Part shown: piece by piece, positions 8,567-17,580 of the stretch | Layout: every line of letters begins with the position of its first letter | Position numbering within the stretch: the stretch's first letter is position 1 | Source: Cellulosilyticum sp. I15G10I2 | GTDB taxonomy: Bacteria > Bacillota > Clostridia > Lachnospirales > Cellulosilyticaceae | NCBI RefSeq assembly: GCF_900095725.1 | Contig: NZ_FMMP01000020.1 | Coordinates: 22,685 to 86,684, forward strand | Length of the DNA stretch: 64,000 bases | Reading direction: 5' to 3' | The notes under the pieces: generated by a model | The model's database searches: none | What the model saw: only the letters and a program-made list of their open reading frames with translations | Told to the model about the DNA's origin: nothing | Translations under genes and position numbers: made by a program

Positions 8567-9982
8567 TTATTTATCGTAGGCTGAGCACATTGGTTTTTCT
8601 TCTGAGGGTATTTTTGAAAGATTTCGGCCGATATAATTGTTGGTAATTCTAATGACTACACCAGATAAGAGAAGAACGCCAATTAAGTTAGGGATCGCCA
8701 TAAGTGCATTGAGTGTATCAGATATATCCCAAACGAGGTCAAGGCTGACTGTTGCACCTACAACAATCATTAGAATAAAAGCAATTTTATAAAAGATAAT
8801 AGATTTTAAGCCAAGGAGATATTCCATAGCTCTTTCACCGTAATAGGACCAGCCAAGTATAGTTGAGAAAGCAAAGAGTAAAATGGCAATGGTCACAAAA
8901 TGTCCTGCAAAAGTACTAAATCCATCAGAAAATGCGATGATTGCCAGCTCAGAACCCTGAGCCCCTGAATTTAAGGCACCCGTTGAAATAATGACAAAAG
9001 CAGTTAAAGAGCAAACAATAATTGTATCAAAAAATACTTCGAAAATTCCCCATAAACCTTGTTTAACAGGCTCTTTAATATCAGAAGCAGAGTGTACCAT
9101 TACTGAACTGCCGAGACCTGCTTCATTTGAGAAAACACCTCTTTTAAAGCCCCATTTAATTGCAGAAGCCATCACTGTACCAGCAGCCCCGCCGCCAACA
9201 GCTTTTAAACTAAAGGCTTTTGTAAAAATACTGTTAAAGACTGCTGGAACAAGATTAATATGTAAAATAAGAATAATAAGGGATCCAATAATATAGGCCA
9301 TTGCCATAAAAGGAACTATTTTCTCAGTGACCTTCCCAATACGGCGAATACCACCAACAATAACAAGTGCAACCATTGCTGCAATGAAAAGGCCGGTAAT
9401 AATAGTTGGAATGTTATAGGTTGCATTTAGTGAAGAAGAAATAGAGTTGACTTGAGTCATATTACCAATACCAAAAGATGCACCGACGCAAAAAACAGAA
9501 AAGATTACAGCCAGCCATTTTTGACCCAGACCTTTTTCAATATAAACCATAGGTCCGCCCATCCACTCATCTTTGGCATTTTTATAACGGTAAAAGATGC
9601 CAAGCACATTTTCAGCATAATTGGTCATCATACCAAAAATAGCAGAAACCCACATCCAGAAGATAGCACCTTCACCTCCAGCTGTCAGCGCTGTAGCAAC
9701 CCCAACGATATTTCCAGTGCCTATAGTTGCAGCTAGTGCAGTTGACAAAGCTTGAAATTGTGTAATAGATTTTTTGTCTTTAGTCGTTGTAACATTCTTG
9801 TTTTTAAAGATGGCAAAAAAAGTTTCATTTAGAACATGACCAAATCTTCTGATCTGAAAAAAGTTGGTTCTGATTGTGAAGTAGATGCCTGTTCCAATAA
9901 TAAGTATCAGCATAGGCCAACCCCAAACAACATTATTGACTGCACCATTGATTTTTTCGACTAACTCAATAAATTTTTCCAT
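8567..9982 (-). CDS. Alanine/glycine:cation symporter family protein (AgcS/DAACS)
   Basis: A 471-residue membrane protein with about 11 hydrophobic segments that would import alanine or glycine with Na+ or H+. Diagnostic stretches are TNFFQIRRFGHV, ALSTALAATIGTGNIVGVATA, GAIFWMWVSA and the SNEAGLGS motif. The start chosen is the ATG ending at 9982, preceded by AAGGAGG on the minus strand. An upstream in-frame ATG would add 19 residues without a better ribosome binding site. It stands alone between two terminator-flanked regions. Confidence 0.93.
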   Translation of the reverse strand: MEKFIELVEKINGAVNNVVWGWPMLILIIGTGIYFTIRTNFFQIRRFGHVLNETFFAIFKNKNVTTTKDKKSITQFQALSTALAATIGTGNIVGVATALTAGGEGAIFWMWVSAIFGMMTNYAENVLGIFYRYKNAKDEWMGGPMVYIEKGLGQKWLAVIFSVFCVGASFGIGNMTQVNSISSSLNATYNIPTIITGLFIAAMVALVIVGGIRRIGKVTEKIVPFMAMAYIIGSLIILILHINLVPAVFNSIFTKAFSLKAVGGGAAGTVMASAIKWGFKRGVFSNEAGLGSSVMVHSASDIKEPVKQGLWGIFEVFFDTIIVCSLTAFVIISTGALNSGAQGSELAIIAFSDGFSTFAGHFVTIAILLFAFSTILGWSYYGERAMEYLLGLKSIIFYKIAFILMIVVGATVSLDLVWDISDTLNALMAIPNLIGVLLLSGVVIRITNNYIGRNLSKIPSEEKPMCSAYDK

Positions 9983-10210
9983 AAGTACCTCCTTAAAATG
10001 TTTAGAATATGGGTTTATAGAATATATATGTATAGACATATATCTATAGATATCATACAGAGTATTGAAATTAACTAGTTTTTTGTAGAAGATTGAAAAT
10101 TTTAGAATAATTCTATCACGATATGATTACCTGTTCAAGTGTTACTGCAAGAAAATTAAAAAACATTGAAACCAATAGGGAGATATGCTATACTGAGAAA
10201 AATTGAATAT

Positions 10211-10296
10211 TGGGGAGCTTGTGCATACAGGCTGAGAGGAAGTAAATTGCAGCTTCGACCCATATACCTGATTTGGATAATGCCAACGTAGGAATT
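10211..10296 (+). promoter_or_regulatory. TPP (thiamine pyrophosphate) riboswitch
   Basis: The thi-box consensus is present: GGGGAGC then GGCTGAGAGG, then GACCC, ACCTGATTTGGATAATGCCA and CGTAGGAA. The aptamer is followed by a hairpin terminator at 10314-10343 and the ThiW gene, the expected layout for transcriptional OFF control by TPP. Confidence 0.95.
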
Positions 10297-10313
10297 TTAC
10301 ATTAATAAATTTA

Positions 10314-10349
10314 ATGGGACATACCTGTATTGGTATGTCCCATATTTTA
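10314..10349 (+). terminator. Riboswitch expression-platform terminator
   Basis: ATGGGACATACC at 10314-10325 pairs perfectly with GGTATGTCCCAT at 10332-10343 around a six-base loop and is followed by ATTTT. It lies between the TPP aptamer and thiW. Confidence 0.88.
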
Positions 10350-10374
10350 GTTGTATAGAAAAGGGGTTTAGATT

Positions 10375-10881
10375 ATGAACAGCAAAGTAAAGAAAATTTG
10401 TTTGGCAGGTATTTTAATTGCATTGGCAGTAACAAGCTCTACCTTTTATATTCCTATTGGTGCAGCGAAATGTTTTCCGATTCAACATCTTATTAATGTT
10501 TTAACAGCGGTTTTATTAGGACCTTGGTACGGGGTAGGTGTTGCATTTTGTACTTCAATTATTAGAGTTATGTTAGGAACAGGAACGCTGCTCGCTTTTC
10601 CAGGCAGTATGTTTGGGGCACTGCTTGCGGGATTATTATTTCTTAAAAGTAAAAAATTAGTTTTTGCCTTTGTTGGAGAACTTGTAGGTACTGGTATTAT
10701 TGGGGCACTTGCGGCATATCCAATAGCCGTGTTATTAATGGGAAGACAGGCAGCCTTATTTGGGTTTATTATACCTTTTGGAATAAGCTCAGCAGTAGGA
10801 GGCGTAGTTGCAATTATCATAATAAGTATCATGGATCGCACAAAGGTTATTAAGGTACTCCGCAAAGAAAATGGTATTTAA
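10375..10881 (+). CDS. thiW: ThiW, substrate-binding (S) component of an ECF transporter for a thiamine precursor
   Basis: A 168-residue integral membrane protein with about five hydrophobic segments that captures a thiazole-type thiamine precursor. It would work with the shared ECF module (EcfA/A'/T), not present in this window. The segments TFYIPIGAAKCFPIQHLINV and GPWYGVGVAF are typical of ThiW. Control by the upstream TPP riboswitch supports the assignment. It is a single-gene unit. Confidence 0.9.
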   Translation: MNSKVKKICLAGILIALAVTSSTFYIPIGAAKCFPIQHLINVLTAVLLGPWYGVGVAFCTSIIRVMLGTGTLLAFPGSMFGALLAGLLFLKSKKLVFAFVGELVGTGIIGALAAYPIAVLLMGRQAALFGFIIPFGISSAVGGVVAIIIISIMDRTKVIKVLRKENGI

Positions 10882-10955
10882 TTTGAACTTAACCTATATT
10901 TTACTCTAGTAATAATGCAAGGATCGTATTATAGTAATAGAGAAAGGGTGATCCA

Positions 10956-11564
10956 ATGCATATTACAACTCATTTGCTAATGGCAAACGTATTATATAAA
11001 GAAATTACTTCACAAATGGCAATCAAACTAGATTATTTCCATTACGTATATGGCAATATTAAGCCTGATGTTAATCCAGGTGTTATAGATTGGCCGCATT
11101 TTTCACATCAAAGTTTAGAGGATCTTGTAAAGTACTGTGAACATATTATGATTACGCCTATGTCTGTTAAATCACTTTCGGTGGCATTAGGTGTGATTTC
11201 ACACTTTATATGTGACTATCATTGTTTATATCATACAGAGCCTTATAGAAAACAAAAAAATATAGTAAGTATAGCAAAGCATACAGCTTATGAACATTTT
11301 TTAGAACTTAGTTTTATTAAAAAATGTATCATGGGAGATATTAAAGTGATTGATCAAGTGTGTGGTGAAACTATTGAGGACACAATAAATGGGCGCCTGG
11401 CCTTATATAATGATGGAGCGCATAGTATTGATAAAGATATACATTATGCTGTTAATACAGCGATTTGTATCGTAAAGCAACTTGCAGCATTTATACAAGT
11501 GCCAAAAATAGAAGTACCGACTATTGGCGTAGCTTATGATTTTTTACAAACTGAGATTATCTAA
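10956..11564 (+). CDS. Zinc-dependent phospholipase C-like family protein
   Basis: A 202-residue cytoplasmic protein starting MHITTHLLMANVLYKE. The order of histidines and aspartates (GNIKPDVNP, HFSHQS, ISHFICDYHCLYH, AYEHFLE) resembles the zinc-dependent phospholipase C/S1-P1 nuclease-like fold common in clostridia. No signal peptide is seen, so secretion as a toxin-type phospholipase is unlikely. Function is unknown. It is monocistronic, with a GAAAGGGTG ribosome binding site and a strong terminator after it. Confidence 0.75.
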   Translation: MHITTHLLMANVLYKEITSQMAIKLDYFHYVYGNIKPDVNPGVIDWPHFSHQSLEDLVKYCEHIMITPMSVKSLSVALGVISHFICDYHCLYHTEPYRKQKNIVSIAKHTAYEHFLELSFIKKCIMGDIKVIDQVCGETIEDTINGRLALYNDGAHSIDKDIHYAVNTAICIVKQLAAFIQVPKIEVPTIGVAYDFLQTEII

Positions 11565-11566
11565 CT

Positions 11567-11623
11567 AAATGGGATGTTCCGTAAAAGCAGTCTTTATATG
11601 CTTTTTACAGAACATCCCATTTT
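11567..11623. terminator. Bidirectional terminator
   Basis: AAATGGGATGTTC pairs with GAACATCCCATTT, with a further GTAAAAGCA/TGCTTTTTAC segment inside. It separates convergent genes and has a T-run on each strand. Confidence 0.88.
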
Positions 11624-12720
11624 TATTGTGAAACTTTTTTTAAAATTATTTTATCAATAAGTTCGCCATAGATTTCATTTATAATACTAAAATCTGTGGC
11701 CTCTGTATAATACTTCTCCAGCGCATCATGTAAAGTCTTAGCTTGGGCTAAATAGTTAATGCCTGTTTGAATACAATCTTTATAACGTGCTTTAATAGCA
11801 TCTATGTCAGCCTTATATTTTTCATCTGTTCCAGGTGTAATAATTTCGTGGTACATATCTATTATCTCATCACTCATATGTTCAGGATAATATTCATGGG
11901 GCGCAGTACTGTCAAATAGACATAAATCTAACTCTGGCAGAAGGATCATATCTAAACTGTTAGGGTCAAAGCCACAATGATAAACTTCTGCGTCAAGACC
12001 ACAACTTTCGGCTTTTAATAATATTTTTTTTAACATAGTGGATTTCCCAGAACCAGGCCTGCCTTTTATAAAATATCTTTTAGAAAGGTCTTGAGTAATA
12101 AGTGGCACAAAATCAACGGGTCCCTTTGGCGTAGAAGCACCAAAAAAACGATGGCGTATAACACTCTTCTTAGAATAGCTTATTTCACCTATAATCCTAG
12201 CTATAACCAGCTGTGTCAGTTCATCAGCTTTTTTAAAATCCATATTATCTATATAGATTTTTTCCCATTCATCATGAATTAGAAGAGCTTGTTTAAATTG
12301 ATCATAAGCCATAGGATAACAGGCATTTATTCGTGTCTTTAAGTCAACGAGTTCCGCCTTATCTAGAGCTAACTTATCGCAGTCACAAGCAGCATTAAGA
12401 TTAATATATTCTTCTATAGCACCTGGTGCTTGTGGTTCCATTGGATAAATAGCTGCGCCATCTACAATACCCACCCCAAGTGTACGAATAATAACCCCAT
12501 CTATAGCACCATTATCAGAAGGACAATGCAGATACTCAATAGCATAGTCTTTTTTTAACATAGTGTTACCCACTTTTTTCATAAGAGAAGACTTGCCGAT
12601 ACCAGGCCCCCCTTGTAAAATAAACAACTTATCTAGATCTTTAATATTACTTTCAAAAAGCTTTTGACAGCCTTTTGCAGTATTTGCAGCAGCATAATAG
12701 TTTTTAACCTGACCAGACAT
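11623..12720 (-). CDS. Double P-loop ATPase (PRK06851-like family)
   Basis: A 365-residue cytoplasmic protein with two Walker A motifs: GGPGIGKSS near residue 37 and GRPGSGKST near residue 219. Each is followed by a similar half domain, so the protein looks like an internal duplication. Such proteins occur widely in spore-forming Firmicutes and are annotated only as ATPases. It is transcribed away from the eut operon. The substrate or partner cannot be told from sequence. Confidence 0.75.
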   Translation of the reverse strand: MSGQVKNYYAAANTAKGCQKLFESNIKDLDKLFILQGGPGIGKSSLMKKVGNTMLKKDYAIEYLHCPSDNGAIDGVIIRTLGVGIVDGAAIYPMEPQAPGAIEEYINLNAACDCDKLALDKAELVDLKTRINACYPMAYDQFKQALLIHDEWEKIYIDNMDFKKADELTQLVIARIIGEISYSKKSVIRHRFFGASTPKGPVDFVPLITQDLSKRYFIKGRPGSGKSTMLKKILLKAESCGLDAEVYHCGFDPNSLDMILLPELDLCLFDSTAPHEYYPEHMSDEIIDMYHEIITPGTDEKYKADIDAIKARYKDCIQTGINYLAQAKTLHDALEKYYTEATDFSIINEIYGELIDKIILKKVSQ

Positions 12721-12777
12721 AAATGTACTCCTTAAGTAATGTTAGGTATAAATATAGTATGTTGATACAACTTTATT

Positions 12778-12901
12778 TAGTGCTACTGCAATAGGGAAAA
12801 TTATTGAAATTGATCTATGCTGCGGAATAAAACTATATTGTACAGCCAACCTAAACCCATGCCAAGAGAAAGACATCAATTGTTGAATGATAATAGCACT
12901 A
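12778..12901 (+). promoter_or_regulatory. Structured leader of the eut operon, possibly a diverged cobalamin riboswitch
   Basis: TAGTGCTA at 12778-12785 is exactly complementary to TAGCACTA at 12894-12901, closing a ~124-base domain. Inside are GGGAA, TGAAAT, GCTGCGG and ATGCCAAGAGA in an order reminiscent of the cobalamin aptamer core. The B12 box itself is poorly conserved, so this is tentative. Control of an adenosylcobalamin-dependent operon by a B12 riboswitch would make biological sense. A possible promoter (TTGAAT 12883, TATGCT 12907) also lies here. Confidence 0.3.
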
Positions 12902-12973
12902 TTTTCTATGCTAGAGGACTATTATAAGGACAAGGAGAATATACTTTTATAAACAAGCTTGAGGAGGTAAAAA

Positions 12974-13324
12974 ATGGCAGAGGATACAAAAATAAGAACG
13001 ATTCAAGAATATGTTCCAGGAAAACAGATTACCCTTATGCATATTATTGCTAAGCCAGACCAAGTCATTTATAAAAAATTAGGACTACCTGATGAATATA
13101 ATGAAGCCATTGGTATACTTACAATTACCCCTTCAGAAGCAGCCATTATAGCAGGAGATTTATGTACAAAGGCCGCAGGTGTAAAAATTGGCTTTATCGA
13201 TAGATTCTCAGGGTCTGTTGTTATTGTAGGAGAAAATTCAAGTGTAGCAGCATCCTTAGAGGCTGTCATGAGTATGTTTAAAGGCAGAATGCATTTTGAT
13301 ACAGTAGAGATCACGAGGTCCTAA
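12974..13324 (+). CDS. eutS: EutS, microcompartment shell protein (BMC-H, permuted)
   Basis: A 116-residue hexameric shell protein of the ethanolamine microcompartment. IQEYVPGKQITLMHIIA and ITPSEAAIIAGDLCTKAA are characteristic of EutS/PduU, the circularly permuted BMC-domain subfamily whose hexamers form a small beta-barrel cap. It is the first gene of the operon, behind a GAGGAGG site. The stop is one base before the eutP start. Confidence 0.96.
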   Translation: MAEDTKIRTIQEYVPGKQITLMHIIAKPDQVIYKKLGLPDEYNEAIGILTITPSEAAIIAGDLCTKAAGVKIGFIDRFSGSVVIVGENSSVAASLEAVMSMFKGRMHFDTVEITRS

Positions 13325-13325
13325 G

Positions 13326-13748
13326 ATGAAAAAGGTGATGCTAATAGGAAAAAGTGGAAGCGGCAAAACCACATTGATACAAGCTATTAAAAATTTACCG
13401 CAGCAATATATAAAAACACAAACGATCCATTACATAGATGAATTTATTGATATGCCTGGCGAGTATTTAGAAAACAGAAGTTTATATCGGGCCCTTATTG
13501 TAACAGCCATACAAGCAGATATTATTTGTCTGATAGTAGATGCTGCAAGTTGTGATAATTGGTTTCCGGAAGGATTTGCGAGTATGTTTACAAAACCTGT
13601 CCTAGGTATAGTAACTAAGGCTGATCAAAAGAATGCAGATACAAATAGAGCTTTAGAGTACCTTAAACAAGCGGGTGCACAAAAGGTAGTTATTACAAGC
13701 TCTTACTACAAACAAGGAATTAAAGAGATAGCGGCACTGTTAGAGTAG
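13326..13748 (+). CDS. eutP: EutP, small P-loop protein of ethanolamine utilization
   Basis: A 140-residue P-loop NTPase with Walker A GKSGSGKTTL at residues 7-16 and a DEFIDMPGEYLENR segment (switch-like DxPG). In Salmonella EutP has been reported to have acetate kinase activity and to act with EutQ. That role would convert the acetyl-phosphate from EutD into ATP. It is tightly coupled to eutS and eutA. Confidence 0.93.
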   Translation: MKKVMLIGKSGSGKTTLIQAIKNLPQQYIKTQTIHYIDEFIDMPGEYLENRSLYRALIVTAIQADIICLIVDAASCDNWFPEGFASMFTKPVLGIVTKADQKNADTNRALEYLKQAGAQKVVITSSYYKQGIKEIAALLE

Positions 13749-13764
13749 GCTTAGGAGGCATAAA

Positions 13765-15195
13765 ATGACTGATTTTATTTTTAGTGTAGGTATTGATATA
13801 GGGACATCTACCACTCAGCTTGTATTTAGCAAATTTAAAATAGAGAATATGGCGAGTGCTTATGCTGTACCACGTATCGCGATTACAGAAAAAGAAATAG
13901 TTTATAGCGGTGCTGTCTATATGACACCGCTTACCTCAGAGACTATAATCGATGAAAAAGCCATAGCCAACATGATTAAACATGAATATAGCCTAGCAGG
14001 GTTTAGAACAGAAGATATAACTACTGGTGCAGTGATTATTACAGGAGAAACAGCTAGAAAAGAAAATGCGAAAGCTGTTGTAGAGATTATGAGTGGAATG
14101 GCTGGAGATTTTGTCGTGGCAACAGCAGGAACTGAATTAGAAGGCGTTATAGCAGGTAAAGGGGCGGGGGCAGCCTTATACTCTATGCAAAGACATCAGG
14201 CAGTTGCCAATGTAGATATAGGCGGCGGTACGACCAACATAGCTGTATTTAAAGAAGGCCAGGCTGTAGACACAGCTTGTTTAGATATAGGGGGAAGGCT
14301 CATAAGATTCAAGCCCCATACAACAGAAATAAGTTATATTGCTCCCAAAGTTCAAAAACTTTGTGCGCAAGAATCCATTCCTCTTAAAATAGGTGAAAAG
14401 GCTGATCCTCATGATTTAAATAAAGTATGTAAGTGCATGGCAGAAACTATCGCTCAAACTTTACACAGTATATGGCATGACCAAGATGCTAGGCATTTTA
14501 TGATTACAGACCATGGTTTAAGTCATAGCATGCCTATTAACGCTATTACTTTTTCGGGTGGTGTTGGGTATTGTTTTTATCACCAGACAGACGACAATGA
14601 AAGGTTTAATGACATAGGGGTACTGCTGTCTCAAGTCTTAAGAGAGGTGTTTTCAAACAGTACCTATCAAATATTAGAGCCAATAGAGACGATTCGTGCT
14701 ACCGTTATTGGAGCTGGTATGTATTCTACTGAGATTTCAGGAAGTACCATCACTTATTCAAAAGATATTTTTCCAATCAAAATGATCCCTATTGTTAAGC
14801 TAAATCCAGAAGATGAAAAGTTATCCTGCATACTTTTTAAAAAAGCGGTAAAAAAAATGCTTAGTTGGTACGGTGCCGAAGAGGGAGAGCATTTGGCTGC
14901 TCTTGCTATTAAGGGTATACATAATATTACTTTTGATGAGGTACAGCAATATGCAGATAAAATAACACAGGCGATGGAGGGAATTATCGACTCCAAGCAG
15001 CCACTTATTATTATTATTGAGCAAGATATGGCCAAGGTCTTAGGTCAAGCACTGCAAGTAAGGCTTGGAAAAGAAAAAGATATTGTCTGTATTGATGCTA
15101 TAGATGTATCGGGAGGAGACTACATAGATATAGGGATGCCTGTTATGAATGGCAGAGTACTTCCGGTTGTTGTTAAAACACTTATCTTTAGCTAA
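13765..15195 (+). CDS. eutA: EutA, ethanolamine ammonia-lyase reactivase
   Basis: A 476-residue actin/Hsp70-fold ATPase that exchanges damaged cobalamin out of EutBC. The phosphate-binding loops GIDIGTSTTQLV (N-terminal) and VDIGGGTTNIAVF (about residue 150) are clear, as is TFSGGVGYCF. Length is normal for the family. It directly precedes eutB, as in most eut operons. Confidence 0.95.
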   Translation: MTDFIFSVGIDIGTSTTQLVFSKFKIENMASAYAVPRIAITEKEIVYSGAVYMTPLTSETIIDEKAIANMIKHEYSLAGFRTEDITTGAVIITGETARKENAKAVVEIMSGMAGDFVVATAGTELEGVIAGKGAGAALYSMQRHQAVANVDIGGGTTNIAVFKEGQAVDTACLDIGGRLIRFKPHTTEISYIAPKVQKLCAQESIPLKIGEKADPHDLNKVCKCMAETIAQTLHSIWHDQDARHFMITDHGLSHSMPINAITFSGGVGYCFYHQTDDNERFNDIGVLLSQVLREVFSNSTYQILEPIETIRATVIGAGMYSTEISGSTITYSKDIFPIKMIPIVKLNPEDEKLSCILFKKAVKKMLSWYGAEEGEHLAALAIKGIHNITFDEVQQYADKITQAMEGIIDSKQPLIIIIEQDMAKVLGQALQVRLGKEKDIVCIDAIDVSGGDYIDIGMPVMNGRVLPVVVKTLIFS

Positions 15196-15253
15196 AGAAA
15201 AAAGAATGCAATGCATAATAATCATTAATTTTAAGAATGGGGGAGTGAAACAG

Positions 15254-16621
15254 ATGCGGCTTAAGAGTAGACTTTTTGGTAAGTGTTATGAATTTGCATC
15301 TATCACCGAGGTGTTGGCAAAGGCAAATGAAGAAAAATCAGGGGACCGGTTAGCTGGGGTAGCAGCGCAGTCAACAACTGAGAGAGTAGCAGCAAAAGAA
15401 GTGTTGGCTCATTTAACAATTGGAGACCTTAGAAATAATCCTGTTGTACCTTATGAGCATGACGAAGTGACAAGAGTGATTCAAGATCAAGTTAACGAGA
15501 AAATATACAGTGAAATCAAAAACATGACTATTGCAGATTTAAGAGAATTTATTCTGGATGACCAAACAACCTCTAATCAAATTACAAGAATAACTAGAGG
15601 CCTTACCTCAGAAGTTGTTGCAGGTGTAGCAAAACTCATGAGTAATTTAGATTTAATTTACGGGGCTTCAAAGATTAGAATAGAAGCTGAGTGTAACACA
15701 AGAATAGGGCGAGTTGGTACATTATCAGCAAGACTTCAGCCCAATCATACAACGGACGACTTAGATGGGGTGCTGCTTTCTGTTATGGAGGGACTTACTT
15801 ATGGGGTTGGTGATGCAGTTATAGGTCTTAATCCTGTAGATGATACACCTGCAAATGTAGGACGTATTTTAAAAATGTTTTATGAATTTAAAGAAAAATG
15901 GCACATTCCTACGCAGTGCTGTGTACTTGGACATGTAACAACACAAATGGAAGCTATAAGAGCCGGCGCACCATCAGACCTTTGTTTTCAAAGTATAGCA
16001 GGTTCTCAGAAGGGTAATGAAGCTTTTGGGGTAACGGTTAAAATGTTAGATGAAGCAAAGGATCTTTTATTAAGAGAAGGGACTGGTATAGGTCCTAATG
16101 TTATGTATTTCGAAACAGGGCAAGGTTCGGAGTTGTCCAGTGAAGCACATTTTGGAGCAGACCAAGTCGTAATGGAAGCGAGATGTTATGGACTTGCAAA
16201 ACGCTATAATCCTTTTCTTGTTAATACTGTAGTAGGTTTTATTGGACCGGAATACCTTTATGATTCTAAACAGGTTATAAGAGCAGGCCTTGAAGATCAT
16301 TTTATGGGAAAATTAACGGGTATTTCAATGGGATGTGATGCTTGCTATACCAATCATATGAAAGCTGATCAAAATGATATTGAGAATCTAGCTGTTTTAC
16401 TTTCAACAGCAGGATGCAACTATTTTATGGGAGTTCCTTGCGGGGATGATATTATGCTTAACTACCAATGCACAGGGTTCCATGAAACACCTACACTTAG
16501 ACAGCTTTTAGGCTTACGTCCTATTCCAGAATTTGAAGCATGGTGTATTGAGATGGGCTTTTTATTACCAAATGGAAAGCTTGGACCAAGGGCTGGGGAT
16601 GCCTCTGTATTTATGAAGTAA
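15254..16621 (+). CDS. eutB: EutB, ethanolamine ammonia-lyase large subunit
   Basis: The catalytic alpha subunit of the adenosylcobalamin-dependent enzyme that cleaves ethanolamine to acetaldehyde and ammonia. The 455-residue protein has the expected blocks: NPVVPYEHDEVTR, GTLSARLQPNHTTDDL, GLNPVDDTPANV, GQGSELSSEAHFGADQVVMEARCYG and MGVPCGDDIMLNYQ. The ATG at 15254 is preceded by GGGGGAGTG and gives the standard N-terminus; the longer open frame back to 15149 overlaps eutA and is not used. Confidence 0.97.
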   Translation: MRLKSRLFGKCYEFASITEVLAKANEEKSGDRLAGVAAQSTTERVAAKEVLAHLTIGDLRNNPVVPYEHDEVTRVIQDQVNEKIYSEIKNMTIADLREFILDDQTTSNQITRITRGLTSEVVAGVAKLMSNLDLIYGASKIRIEAECNTRIGRVGTLSARLQPNHTTDDLDGVLLSVMEGLTYGVGDAVIGLNPVDDTPANVGRILKMFYEFKEKWHIPTQCCVLGHVTTQMEAIRAGAPSDLCFQSIAGSQKGNEAFGVTVKMLDEAKDLLLREGTGIGPNVMYFETGQGSELSSEAHFGADQVVMEARCYGLAKRYNPFLVNTVVGFIGPEYLYDSKQVIRAGLEDHFMGKLTGISMGCDACYTNHMKADQNDIENLAVLLSTAGCNYFMGVPCGDDIMLNYQCTGFHETPTLRQLLGLRPIPEFEAWCIEMGFLLPNGKLGPRAGDASVFMK

Positions 16622-16668
16622 TTAAATAGCAGGTTAAAATAAAAGAATTAAAGAATGGGGGAAAGTCA

Positions 16669-17556
16669 ATGGCACTCTCAGAGGACAAATTAAAGGAAAT
16701 TGTTGCTCGGATTGTAGGTGAGATGATAGAAAAAAATCAAGCAGAAAACAGTAATGTATGTCCTAGTATAGAAGTAACAGACAAACTGGAGGAAGAAGAT
16801 ATTCCAGATATTACTGAGGTTAATCTAAAGACATATCTTGCAGTACCTGAAGCTGAAAATAAAGAGGAATACCTTAGACTTAAAGCTAAGACATCAGCAA
16901 GACTAGGTGTGTATAGAGCTGGTACTAGATATAAAACAGAAACAATGCTCCGTTTTAGAGCAGACCATGCCGTAGCAATGGATGCAGTTTTTACAGATGT
17001 CCCGGAAGAAGTTATAAAGTCCAATGGATTATTTGAAGTACAAACAATGTGCGAAAGCCGGGATCAATACCTTACAAGACCAGATCTTGGCCGAAAATTT
17101 GACGAAGAAAATTTGAAGCTTATTAAGTCGCAGTGTAAAAAGAGCCCAAAGGTACAAATCTATGCTTCAGATGGACTTTCAAGTACAGCACTAATAGCCA
17201 ATTTAAAAACTGTGATGCCTTCTATTATGCAAGGGCTTAAGACATATGGCTATGACGTAGGAACACCTTTTTTTGTAAAATACGGAAGAGTAGGTGCGAT
17301 GGATGTTATTACAGAAGCACTCGATGCAGAGGTAACAGTTGTCTTAATAGGAGAAAGACCAGGTCTTGCCACCGGAGAATCAATGAGCGCTTATATGACT
17401 TATAAAGGGCAGGTAGGTATGTCAGAGTCAGGCAGAACTGTTGTTTCCAATATTCATTCAGGTGGAACGCCAGCAGCTGAAGCGGGAGCTCATATTGCAG
17501 ATATTATTCATGAGATGATTAAACAGAAGGCATCTGGCTTAGATTTAAAAATTTAG
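16669..17556 (+). CDS. eutC: EutC, ethanolamine ammonia-lyase small subunit
   Basis: The 295-residue beta subunit partnering EutB. The N-terminal ~20 residues form an amphipathic helix (SEDKLKEIVARIVGEMIE) followed by an acidic linker, as expected for a microcompartment encapsulation peptide. The core includes GVYRAGTRYKTETMLRFRADHA, the QIYASDGLSSTA segment, GERPGLATGESMSAYMTY and the SNIHSGGTPAAEAG end. It follows eutB by 47 bases with a GGGGGAAAG site. Confidence 0.96.
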   Translation: MALSEDKLKEIVARIVGEMIEKNQAENSNVCPSIEVTDKLEEEDIPDITEVNLKTYLAVPEAENKEEYLRLKAKTSARLGVYRAGTRYKTETMLRFRADHAVAMDAVFTDVPEEVIKSNGLFEVQTMCESRDQYLTRPDLGRKFDEENLKLIKSQCKKSPKVQIYASDGLSSTALIANLKTVMPSIMQGLKTYGYDVGTPFFVKYGRVGAMDVITEALDAEVTVVLIGERPGLATGESMSAYMTYKGQVGMSESGRTVVSNIHSGGTPAAEAGAHIADIIHEMIKQKASGLDLKI

Positions 17557-17580
17557 AGAGAATTAAAGGGGGTAAATCGC

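Noticed and set aside
8991..9296. Open frame of about 100 codons on the plus strand
   Set aside because: It lies wholly antisense to the well-supported symporter gene, has no ribosome binding site and gives a low-complexity, non-domain protein.
12721..12973. EutV-type paired antiterminator hairpins before eutS
   Set aside because: I looked for two small stem-loops of the AGCAANGRR-GCU kind followed by a terminator and found none, and eutVW are absent here.
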